A stretch of 64,000 nucleotides of DNA from CAMFLJ01 sp965279255 (lineage in GTDB: Bacteria; Actinomycetota; Acidimicrobiia; Acidimicrobiales; Acidimicrobilacustridaceae), in contig OZ257146.1 of the NCBI GenBank assembly GCA_965279255.1, positions 4,092,001-4,156,000 on the forward strand, written 5' to 3'. Shown piece after piece: positions 57,676 to 64,000 of this stretch. The translations under genes were made by a program, and so were the position numbers. The notes beneath the pieces were generated by a model. That model saw only the letters and a list, made by a program, of their open reading frames with translations, was not told where the DNA came from and did no database searches. Within the stretch, counting starts at the first letter, position 1, and each line of letters begins with the position of its first letter.

Positions 57676-58512
57676 TCAGGTCGTGGCGAGCAGGATGCCC
57701 TCGCCCTCGGCGGCGGTGAGGCCGTCGGTGCGGCCCTCGAGGTAGCGGCCGGCCAGCTCGGCGGTGGACACGTACCGGGCGCTCGGGAAGCCCGCCTCGA
57801 GGGCCAGGGCGACGATCTCGTCGGGGGCGAAGAAGCTGATCCACGGGGTGCCCGACGCCGCGGCGCCACGAGACGCCCCTTCGAGCCCGGGCCGGTCGGC
57901 GGGGTCGAGCAGCTCGAACGGGAGCATGAAGGTCATGGCCACGGTGGAGCCCGGGGCGAGGCCGGCGAGGGCCCGGAGGGTCGACTCGGTGGCGGCCCTG
58001 CTGATGTACATCGACACGCCGCTCGACGACACGACGGCCCGCCGGGACGGATCGAAGCCGTCGTCGAGCAGGGCCTGCCACCAGTCGTCGTCGGCCTCGA
58101 AGTCGACCGGGATGAGGCGCAGGTGGTCGGGCACTCCGAGGCCGAGGGCGTCGAGGCGCGCACGCTTCCAGGCCTGCGGGCCGGGCTGGTCGATCTCGAA
58201 CACCGTGACGCTCGACGCCAGCTCGGCATGGCGCTGGGCGAAGGTGTCGAGCCCGGCGCCGAGCAGCACGTACTGGCCGATGCCCTCGTCGATCAGCAGG
58301 TCCTCGACGAACCGGGTGCGGGCGACGATGGCGGCCCGGAACGACCGCGTGCCGAACGGGTGCATGTCGCCGCGGTCGCGCCAGCCCTCGTCGGGGTCGG
58401 CCAGGGCGAGCCCGATGGTGTCGTCGATCAGGTGGGGCTCGTCGTCGAGCTCGACGTGGAGGGCACGCCACAGGGCCGTGCGCACCGCGCTGCTGTCGGG
58501 TCGGTCCGTCAT
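57676..58512 (-). CDS. Class I SAM-dependent methyltransferase (leucine carboxyl methyltransferase-like)
   Basis: This 278-residue protein has an N-terminal helical segment with FGTRSFRAAIVARTRFVED (about 53-71), the SAM-binding YVLLGAGLDTFAQR (about 81-94), and VFEIDQPGPQAWKRARL (acidic end of strand 2). That fits the actinobacterial O-methyltransferase group related to leucine carboxyl methyltransferases, known in polyketide and lipid modification. It overlaps the VOC gene by four bases (ATGA) and is last in a three-gene unit. Confidence 0.9.
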   Translation of the reverse strand: MTDRPDSSAVRTALWRALHVELDDEPHLIDDTIGLALADPDEGWRDRGDMHPFGTRSFRAAIVARTRFVEDLLIDEGIGQYVLLGAGLDTFAQRHAELASSVTVFEIDQPGPQAWKRARLDALGLGVPDHLRLIPVDFEADDDWWQALLDDGFDPSRRAVVSSSGVSMYISRAATESTLRALAGLAPGSTVAMTFMLPFELLDPADRPGLEGASRGAAASGTPWISFFAPDEIVALALEAGFPSARYVSTAELAGRYLEGRTDGLTAAEGEGILLATT

Positions 58513-58859
58513 GGCGCGGCGGGAGCCTGGAGGCTCCAGAGGCGACCGTCCGGGTCGCGGACCACCATCTCCCGGGTGCCCCAGTGGGTCGGCTCGAACG
58601 GGCTCACGACCTCGACGACCGGATCGGCCTCAAAGGCGGCGGCGTCGGCGTCGGCCACCTGCAGCACGACCCGTGTGCCGACGGGCTGGTTCTCGGGGAC
58701 CTCGGCGATGAACACGTAGGGGCCGTCGCCGTTGCGGAGCTGCCCGGATCCGTGGCCGGTGTCGAACTCGAGCGTGTAGCCGAGGGCCTGGAAGAACTTC
58801 GCCGCCCGGCCCCAGTTGTGGGTCTCCAGGAAGACGGCCTCGATGCCGTTCGTCGTCAT
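58509..58859 (-). CDS. VOC superfamily (glyoxalase-like) small protein
   Basis: This 116-residue protein has a single VOC module pair: EAVFLETHNWGRAAKFFQALGYTL (first module start), then GTRVVLQVADADAAAF and MVVRDPDGRLWSLQ (second half). Metal ligands are weak: His14 replaces the usual first His and a Glu is absent from the end strand, so it may bind a ligand without catalysis. It lies one base after the RHH gene and overlaps the methyltransferase gene by four bases. Confidence 0.85.
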   Translation of the reverse strand: MTTNGIEAVFLETHNWGRAAKFFQALGYTLEFDTGHGSGQLRNGDGPYVFIAEVPENQPVGTRVVLQVADADAAAFEADPVVEVVSPFEPTHWGTREMVVRDPDGRLWSLQAPAAP

Positions 58860-58860
58860 G

Positions 58861-59013
58861 TCACGTGTCCTCTCGCGTTCGCAGGTACTCGTCCAACGCC
58901 GCCGCCACGAGGGCGGAGAGCGACTGCTCGGTGTCGACCGCGTGGTGCTTGACCCGCTTGATCAACTCCACCGGCAGGTAGACGTTGAACTGCTTGACCT
59001 CATCGGTCGCCAT
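58861..59013 (-). CDS. Ribbon-helix-helix (CopG/ParD-like) small DNA-binding protein
   Basis: This 50-residue protein fits the RHH fold: a beta strand (QFNVYLPVELI, about 8-18) that pairs in the dimer and inserts into the major groove, then helix A (KRVKHHAVD) and helix B (SLSALVAAALDEYL). It is read by the frame 59013-58861, stop TGA one base before the VOC gene. ATG 59013 follows TAGCAT by six bases. No toxin gene is adjacent, so it is more likely a transcription regulator of the VOC/methyltransferase genes than an antitoxin. Confidence 0.8.
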   Translation of the reverse strand: MATDEVKQFNVYLPVELIKRVKHHAVDTEQSLSALVAAALDEYLRTREDT

Positions 59014-59019
59014 ACGAGG

Positions 59020-59025
59020 ATGCTA
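59020..59025 (-). promoter_or_regulatory. -10 hexamer of a predicted leaderless promoter (RHH gene)
   Basis: TAGCAT on the minus strand, six bases before ATG 59013. Nearby CCAATTGG (59034-59041) is a perfect eight-base palindrome that could be an RHH site. Confidence 0.5.
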
Positions 59026-59102
59026 GCAACCTACCAATTGGCTCGCGTCGCGATCTCGGCTGGCCGGTCGGGCGGTCACGACGACCCGGTCCGTTCCGCT
59101 CA

Positions 59103-59158
59103 CGAGCGAATCCCGCTCGGTCAGTGCCGTCGAGTCGGTGGTCGGAGGGATTCGCTCG
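59103..59158. terminator. Inverted repeat between the HNH and RHH genes
   Basis: CGAGCGAATCCC (59103-59114) and GGGATTCGCTCG (59147-59158): perfect 12-bp arms with a 32-base loop, downstream of the HNH stop on its strand. It may end the HNH transcript. Confidence 0.5.
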
Positions 59159-59224
59159 CAGGCGGACCGTCTCGGGCCACCGCACCCGCCATCCCTCGGA
59201 TGTCGTTCCGCTCCTGCGCGCCTC

Positions 59225-60820
59225 TCAGTTGAGGTCGGGGGAGGGGCCGTTGCGGGTTGGCTGGGTTCTGGTGAGGGCGTGGTCGCGGCGGGTCTGGATG
59301 GCTTCGATGCAGTCGCCGAGGTTGAAGGGGTCGCCGTGCCAGCGGGGTTGGCGGGCGGTTTCGGTGGGGTCGGCGCCGAGGGCGAGTCGCCGGTCGGTCA
59401 GCTTGGCCGGGGCGTCGAGGGCATTGACCGTGCCGTGGTCGGGGCTGGGGTTGGCGAGGATCTCGGTGCCGTCGGCTCGCCAGTGGTGGACGGTGCCGTT
59501 GGTGTCGATGGTGATCCAGATGCCGCCGGTGTGGATGAGCTGGTGGTGTTCGAGGCATTCGGGGACGATGCTCTCGACGTCGTCGTGGCCGCCGTCGGCG
59601 CGGTGGTGGGTGTGGTGCATCTGGACGGCGGTGGCGGTGCAGCCGGGCCAGGCACAGGTCCGGTAGCGGGACATGACCGCTTTGCGGATCGCCGGTGGCA
59701 CCGAGCTCTTCCTCTTGCCGAGGTGGAGGGGGTTGCCGTCTTTGTCTTCGATCACCGTCAACAGGCCCGCGTCGCAGGCCAACCAGCGGGCGATCTCACG
59801 TCGGAGCTTCACGCCGGAGGGTTCGAGCTCGGCCATCTCGTCCCGCCGGCGGTGCTGCTCGGACCGGTCGTCGACGGTCGAGGCGGCGGGGTGGCTCAGT
59901 GCGGGTTTGCTCAGCGCGAAGTCGTCGTCGGACCGTGCTGGGTCGGGGAGGTCGGGGCCGTAGAGGGTGTCGATGCCGACGTGGACCACGACGGTGGTGT
60001 CGAACCCCGACGCCTGCAGGCCCTCCGGCTGTTCGGCCGCGGACCGTTCGGCGAGGCGCAGGAGGCCGAGGGCCCGCCATTCGGCGACGGTGAGCTTGTC
60101 GACGGTGCGGTCCTCGTCGCACGCCGGCACACCGTTCGGATCGTTGGCCTTCGCCGGGTCGATGGCGGCGGCGGTCTTTCGTTCCTGGCGGATGGCTTTG
60201 GCTTCGGAGTCGATCGACGCCAACACCAGCTGGCCGTGGACGTGATCGAACCGGATCCGCAGCTCGATCCCGTCGTCGTCGGTGACCACCAACACCGTCG
60301 GCCGAGACTGGCCGGGCTGGTCGGTGTCGGGGTCGGCGGCGCCGCGTTCGGCGACCTTGCCCCACTTGCCGCAGATCCGCTGGGTCTGCGCGGTGGTCGC
60401 ATGCAGAGCCAGGTCGACCAGGGCCCGTTCGGTCTCCGGCTCGGCGACGCGCACGATGCTCTTCGCCTTGTCGAAGCTCAACGTCCCGTCGGCGACCGCT
60501 TCGGCCACCACCGGCAACGTCTCCATCGCCCGACCGACCTCCACCAGCGCACGGGCCCGACCCGGCGCGTACTGCAGATGCCACCCCGCGAAGCGCACGA
60601 CGTCGCGGCACTCCCAGTCGGAATGGAGGCCGCGCCGTTCGACCTCGGCCAGCACCGCCGCCAGGTTCGCCTCGGCAGCGGAGATCTCACCGGCGAGCTC
60701 ACGAGCCCGTTCCTCGAGGGCGTCGTCTCCCATCGCGGAGACCTGTTCGAGGAGCGCAGACGCCACTCCACCACGCTGCTCGGGGACCACCCAGGTCGCA
60801 GAGTCGGCAGTGGTGAACAT
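59225..60820 (-). CDS. DUF222 / 13E12-type protein with C-terminal HNH nuclease domain
   Basis: This 531-residue protein has an N-terminal DUF222 helical region (about 20-330) and an HNH segment CAWPGCTATAVQMHHTHHRADGG then ESIVPECLEHHQLIH (about 420-460), with the zinc Cys pair and catalytic His. Such 13E12-type proteins occur in many copies in actinobacterial genomes and may derive from mobile elements. ATG 60820 follows TAGAAT by seven bases. Codon use is less GC-extreme at the 5' end. Nuclease activity is likely but the target is unknown. Confidence 0.9.
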   Translation of the reverse strand: MFTTADSATWVVPEQRGGVASALLEQVSAMGDDALEERARELAGEISAAEANLAAVLAEVERRGLHSDWECRDVVRFAGWHLQYAPGRARALVEVGRAMETLPVVAEAVADGTLSFDKAKSIVRVAEPETERALVDLALHATTAQTQRICGKWGKVAERGAADPDTDQPGQSRPTVLVVTDDDGIELRIRFDHVHGQLVLASIDSEAKAIRQERKTAAAIDPAKANDPNGVPACDEDRTVDKLTVAEWRALGLLRLAERSAAEQPEGLQASGFDTTVVVHVGIDTLYGPDLPDPARSDDDFALSKPALSHPAASTVDDRSEQHRRRDEMAELEPSGVKLRREIARWLACDAGLLTVIEDKDGNPLHLGKRKSSVPPAIRKAVMSRYRTCAWPGCTATAVQMHHTHHRADGGHDDVESIVPECLEHHQLIHTGGIWITIDTNGTVHHWRADGTEILANPSPDHGTVNALDAPAKLTDRRLALGADPTETARQPRWHGDPFNLGDCIEAIQTRRDHALTRTQPTRNGPSPDLN

Positions 60821-60827
60821 GTGTTCG

Positions 60828-60856
60828 ATTCTAGCGAGTCTCCGCACCACAGGCAA
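60828..60856 (-). promoter_or_regulatory. Promoter of the DUF222-HNH gene (leaderless)
   Basis: On the minus strand -35 TTGCCT (60856-60851), 17-base spacer, -10 TAGAAT (60833-60828), then seven bases to ATG 60820. This is the clearest sigma-70-type leaderless promoter in the window, in an AT-richer patch. Confidence 0.65.
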
Positions 60857-60925
60857 GCAGAAAACCCTGAAAATCATTGGTCGAATCGGCCGACGATCGT
60901 GGCCCGGTGCGACCGCCCCCCGACC

Positions 60926-61498
60926 TCAACCGAGCGGCGGTTCGGCCCGGAGGAGCTCGAGGGCGGGGGAGGTGATGCGGCGGATCTCGTCGGCGGTGGC
61001 CGGGCGGGCCTGTTCGGACACCCAGGGGGCGCCGGGGCGGCGGCACACCGTCAGCTCGGGCCGCTCGTGCCACGTGCACCGGATGATGGTGACGGTGCCG
61101 GGGGCCTGCCGGCTGTCGTGCAGCTCGTCGGCGCGCAGGTGGTAGCTCTCGCCGGGGCCGTACGCCGTCGACGTGCCGGTGAGGCGGACCGTGTCGCGTC
61201 GTCGGTCGTCCTCGGCGCCGGGCGAGTACAGCTCACGGACGAAGGGGTCGCCGGCCGGGTCGGCGAGGTAGCGGGTGTCGACGAGCTCGCCGATCACCAC
61301 CATCGAGGCGAAGTCGTAGGGGTGGTCGTGGATCGGCGGGTCGCCGTCGAGGGCGTCCGGGTCCCACACGTGGAGGCGGTGCTCGCGGTGGTCGTCGAGC
61401 CACAGGCCGAGCAGGCCGATGCCCTGCAGCCTCCAGGGATGGTCGGCGGCGTCCTCGAGGATCGTCCGGACCAGCGCCACGCTCTCGGTGTGCTCCAT
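60926..61498 (-). CDS. Cupin-like metal-binding protein (cysteine-dioxygenase-like)
   Basis: This 190-residue protein has PIHDHPYDFASMVVIGELVDTRY (about 54-76), with His-Asp-His like the first cupin motif of cysteine dioxygenase-type enzymes, and SYHLRADELHDSRQ (about 116-129) with the second His. ATG 61498 has CGGAGG about ten bases upstream, and TAGAGT lies 17 bases before the ATG. It is monocistronic. The substrate is unknown. A non-catalytic sensor is possible. Confidence 0.82.
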   Translation of the reverse strand: MEHTESVALVRTILEDAADHPWRLQGIGLLGLWLDDHREHRLHVWDPDALDGDPPIHDHPYDFASMVVIGELVDTRYLADPAGDPFVRELYSPGAEDDRRRDTVRLTGTSTAYGPGESYHLRADELHDSRQAPGTVTIIRCTWHERPELTVCRRPGAPWVSEQARPATADEIRRITSPALELLRAEPPLG

Positions 61499-61619
61499 CT
61501 CAGCCTCCGGGCAGCACTCTAGGGAGGCGGTGCTCGTCGGGAACCGACCCGGTCGCCGCCACGTCGAACCAGGGGTGGCGGCACGGTGCCGCTGCGCACG
61601 GGGCGGAGGGGGAAGGGCG

Positions 61620-61820
61620 ATGGCGCCGAAGGATCGGGCGGTGTGGGTGCAGCGGATGGTGCTGGTGGCGCTGGCGGCGGTGCTCCTCACGTTGGCCGTG
61701 GTGGCCGGGCTCTGGGCCGGTGACCGCAACCGTGGCGCGGACCGCTCTGCCGCTGGTGTGGCAGTCCTCGCCGATCACCCGATCGGGGAGGCAGGGGCTC
61801 AGGCGATCCGGAAGGTGTAG
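61620..61820 (+). CDS. Small single-pass membrane protein, tail antisense to the next gene
   Basis: This 66-residue frame has a strong GGAGGGGGAAGGG just before ATG 61620, a basic head, one hydrophobic helix (about 12-32: RMVLVALAAVLLTLAVVAGL) and a polar outer tail. Its last 22 bases overlap the 3' end of the convergent gene at 61799. Nothing recognisable beyond the helix. The good ribosome site is the main support. Confidence 0.5.
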   Translation: MAPKDRAVWVQRMVLVALAAVLLTLAVVAGLWAGDRNRGADRSAAGVAVLADHPIGEAGAQAIRKV

Positions 61821-62647
61821 GTGCCGGTGGTGATGGTGCGCTCGTCGGCACCCTCGTCGACGAGCAGCACCCGGGCGACGACGAGGCCGTCGGGGCCGAC
61901 GAACGCGTCGCCGTCGACCCGGAACGGGCCGGTCTTGCCCCGGGCCACGAACATCACGTGGGCGTTGAGGACCTGCAGCTGCTCGGTGCCGGCGACCTCG
62001 CCGGCCAGGTCGGTGGCGGCGGTCTCGAGGATCACGGCCTGGGGCCCGATGTGCAGCGCGCCGTCGGGGGAGGCCAGCTCGGTGGCCAGCTCGCCGAGCG
62101 CCCAGTGCCCGTCGTCGCGACGCGAGCAGCCGAACACCTTCCACAGCGGCGGCAGGTCGGGGGAGTCGACGACCTCGATCGGCTCGACGTCCATCTTGGC
62201 GAGGCCATCGGGGGGCATCCCGATGATGGCGCCCTGTCCCTCGGTCACCGCCAGCACCCGCTCCGGGTTGTCGGCGTCGACGATCAACGACCGGCTGTAG
62301 GCCATCTGGCGACCACGGCGCAGCTGCTCGGAGCGGATCTCGATGCGGCGGACGTCGTGGCCGGGGTCGATGATCTGGGCGGAGTGCACGACCGGGTTGG
62401 GAACGGCGTCGAGGTCGGAGACCGCGCCGCCCTCGGGTGAGGCGATCATCAGCACCGACATGAGCAGCGAGCCGGTGGCGTCGCGCATGTCCTGGCGCAG
62501 GGTGACGGTCTCGTCGACGGGGCCGGTGTTCATCGAGGCGTGCTTGCGCCCGATGTACCGGTAGCTCAGCAGCCCACCCCAACGGCGGTTGAGCTCGGCC
62601 GCGTAGGCCTCTTCGTCGTCGGTCAACTCTCGGATGTCTCGTAGCAC
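61799..62647 (-). CDS. Hotdog-fold (thioesterase-like) protein, putative
   Basis: This 282-residue soluble protein has two similar halves. The first has MRDATGSLLMSVLMIASPEGGAV (about 53-75) then SEQLRRGRQMAYSRSLIVDAD, like the HotDog helix and paired strands of PaaI-type thioesterases; the second starts near 180. No clear catalytic Asp or Gln stands out, so the enzyme role is uncertain. It could act on acyl-CoA in the lipid pathways that dominate the window. It stands alone upstream of the exporter pair. Confidence 0.62.
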   Translation of the reverse strand: MLRDIRELTDDEEAYAAELNRRWGGLLSYRYIGRKHASMNTGPVDETVTLRQDMRDATGSLLMSVLMIASPEGGAVSDLDAVPNPVVHSAQIIDPGHDVRRIEIRSEQLRRGRQMAYSRSLIVDADNPERVLAVTEGQGAIIGMPPDGLAKMDVEPIEVVDSPDLPPLWKVFGCSRRDDGHWALGELATELASPDGALHIGPQAVILETAATDLAGEVAGTEQLQVLNAHVMFVARGKTGPFRVDGDAFVGPDGLVVARVLLVDEGADERTITTGTYTFRIA

Positions 62648-62746
62648 GTCGCCCCCTCCGGCATCGGAAGGGCCGACCGTACCGCCACCCGGCCCCGGGC
62701 CTCGGGTGAGGCGGGGGGCCGGACGGCGACCCAGCGGGTCAGCGGG

Positions 62747-63580
62747 TCAGCGGTTGCCGCCCCGCCTGAACTTCCGGGAGGCGAGGAACGAGAACACGAT
62801 GGTGATGCCGACCGCCCAGCCGATGGCGTACCAGAGGTCGGCGCCCGGGGGGGTTCCGGTGTAGAGCGCCCGGGCGGCGTTGGTGAGCTTCGTGAACGGG
62901 TTCCAGTCGGCGAAGGTCTGCAGCGCGGAGGGCATCGACGCCGTCGACACGAATGCCGAGGACACGAACGTGAGCGGGAACATCCAGATGAACCCGGCCG
63001 AGTTGGCGGCCTCGACCGACTTCACCGACAGGCCGATGTAGGCCTGCACCCACGAGAAGGCGTAGCTGAAGAACAGCAGCAGCAGGCTCGCCCCGATCGC
63101 GGCGGCGACGGTGCCGCCGATGCGGAAGCCCACGATGTAGCCGACGATGAACATCACCACGAAGGTGAAGATGTTGCGGCAGAGGTCGGACACCGTGCGT
63201 CCGATGAGCACCGACGGCTGGTACATCGGCAGCGACCGCAGCCGGTCGATGATGCCCTTCTGCATGTCCTCGGCCACGCCGATGCCGGTGAACGCCGAGC
63301 CGAAGAGCACGGTCTGGGCGAACACGCCGGGCATGAGGTACTGCGTGTAGCTGTCGTAGCCCGGGACGTCGATGGCGCCGCCGAACACGTAGTTGAACAG
63401 CAGCACGAACATGATCGGCTGGATCGTGGCGAAGATCAGCAGGTCGGGGTTGCGGGGCACGGCGCGCAGGTGGCGCGTGGCCTCGGTCCAGGTGTCGCGC
63501 CACATCCACACCGGGCCTCGGGGCACCTCGCGGGTGCGGGCCGGGGTGGTGGTGGACGGTGCGGCGGCGGCGGTGGTCAT
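62747..63580 (-). CDS. ABC-2 type exporter permease (DrrB-like)
   Basis: This 277-residue permease has about six membrane helices after a polar head: about 48-70, 85-105, 133-155, 160-185, 195-218 and 250-270. Motifs are FATIQPIMFVLLFNYVFGGAI and the conserved ABC-2 stretch EDMQKGIIDRLRSLPM (about 104-119). The ATG 63580 overlaps the ATPase stop by one base (TGATG). DrrAB-type pumps export hydrophobic drugs or lipids. Confidence 0.9.
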   Translation of the reverse strand: MTTAAAAPSTTTPARTREVPRGPVWMWRDTWTEATRHLRAVPRNPDLLIFATIQPIMFVLLFNYVFGGAIDVPGYDSYTQYLMPGVFAQTVLFGSAFTGIGVAEDMQKGIIDRLRSLPMYQPSVLIGRTVSDLCRNIFTFVVMFIVGYIVGFRIGGTVAAAIGASLLLLFFSYAFSWVQAYIGLSVKSVEAANSAGFIWMFPLTFVSSAFVSTASMPSALQTFADWNPFTKLTNAARALYTGTPPGADLWYAIGWAVGITIVFSFLASRKFRRGGNR

Positions 63581-64000
63581 CAGACGGCCCCCTCGGTGTC
63601 GTCGTCGGTCTCGACCGTGCGGCCGGTGAGTTGCAGGAACACGTCGTCGAGCGTCGGGCGGCGCACGACCACGTCGACGACCTCGATGTCGGCGTCGTCG
63701 AGCAGCCGCACCACGCCGGGCACGAGCTTGTGGGTGTCGCTCACCGCGATGGTGACGGTGCGGGCCTCGCGGTCGACCCGCTCGGCGCCGGTGACGGCAC
63801 AGCGGTCGTGGAGCAGGTCGGCGGTGCGATCGAGGTCGTCGACCCCGGCCACGGTGACCTCGAGGCGGTCGCCGCCGGTCTCGCCCTTGAGCTCGTCGGC
63901 GGTGCCGTGGGCGATGACCGTGCCGTGGTCGATGACCACGATGTCGTCGGCCAGGCGCTCGGCCTCGTCGAGGTACTGGGTGGTGAGCACGGTGGTGGTG
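63580..64000 (-). CDS. ABC exporter ATP-binding protein, DrrA-like (5' end outside window)
   Basis: This is the C-terminal 139 residues of a daunorubicin-resistance-type ATPase. It begins just before the H-loop and D-loop follow-on (LTTQYLDEAERLADDIVVIDHGTV), where the H-loop His is replaced by Gln as is usual in DrrA. The C-terminal domain (about 60-135 of the fragment: RRPTLDDVFLQLTGR) is the DrrA signature that contacts the permease. The Walker motifs lie beyond base 64000. Confidence 0.9.
   Translation of the reverse strand, partial: TTTVLTTQYLDEAERLADDIVVIDHGTVIAHGTADELKGETGGDRLEVTVAGVDDLDRTADLLHDRCAVTGAERVDREARTVTIAVSDTHKLVPGVVRLLDDADIEVVDVVVRRPTLDDVFLQLTGRTVETDDDTEGAV

Noticed and set aside
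58861..59013. A toxin-antitoxin module with the RHH protein as antitoxin
   Set aside because: The genes downstream are a VOC protein and a methyltransferase. Nothing resembles RelE, PIN, HicA or another toxin.

Overview
The window is GC-rich (about 70%) throughout, with short intergenic gaps and many 4-base ATGA/GTGA overlaps. The gene content includes a GuaB1-type GMP reductase, a 13E12/DUF222 HNH protein, a Sap/GAP-family membrane protein, a DUF4032 kinase-like protein, Baeyer-Villiger monooxygenases and PAPS-type sulfotransferases. All of this points to a high-GC actinobacterium. I infer class Acidimicrobiia (an Iamia-like soil or aquatic heterotroph) from the gene mix only, because no rRNA or tRNA gene lies in the window.

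Layout. 1-6377: the end of a carbohydrate ABC importer operon (two permeases, an ATPase, a DUF4032 kinase-like protein) converging on an XRE regulator and a GH13 alpha-glucosidase. 6464-14041: an alpha/beta hydrolase, an epimerase/sulfotransferase/DUF1214 operon, a TesB thioesterase with a VOC protein and a Sap-like membrane protein, and an acyl desaturase. 14441-20700: KatG, a cytochrome P450, a complete IS481-family insertion sequence, a beta-hydroxyacid dehydrogenase and a DUF1905 protein. 20804-26474: two paralogous Baeyer-Villiger-type monooxygenases bracketing a PadR/cupin/PIG-L locus with a paired palindromic operator. 26603-34241: an orphan solute-binding lipoprotein, a TetR regulator with a shared operator on both sides, an SDR/amidohydrolase/SDR operon, and a phosphotransferase/SDR pair. 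34482-39812: a small PII-like protein, tandem pirins, a second sulfotransferase and glucose-6-phosphate dehydrogenase. 39905-48871: a metallo-beta-lactamase-fold hydrolase, a PAS/GGDEF/EAL protein, a dienelactone hydrolase, a RibD-C/flavin reductase pair, GuaB1, and an HD/luciferase-like pair. 48944-56196: a SNF2 helicase with a small partner, and a molybdate-type ABC operon beside a PadR regulator. 56258-64000: an MFS exporter with a possible 17-codon leader, a methyltransferase/VOC/ribbon-helix-helix operon, a DUF222-HNH protein, a cupin, a hotdog-like protein, and a DrrAB-like exporter cut by the window edge.

How the genes fit together. The region looks like catabolic and redox metabolism of hydrophobic carbon sources (P450, two BVMOs, SDRs, amidohydrolase, thioesterase, dienelactone hydrolase). 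It is controlled by several small local regulators whose operators can be read directly. Three structural themes recur. First, many genes start 6-8 bases after a TANNNT -10 hexamer, which predicts leaderless mRNAs. Second, most convergent gene ends carry long hairpins, some belonging to dispersed repeat families. Third, overlapping stop/start codons suggest widespread translational coupling. No CRISPR array, prophage or biosynthetic megacluster is visible.
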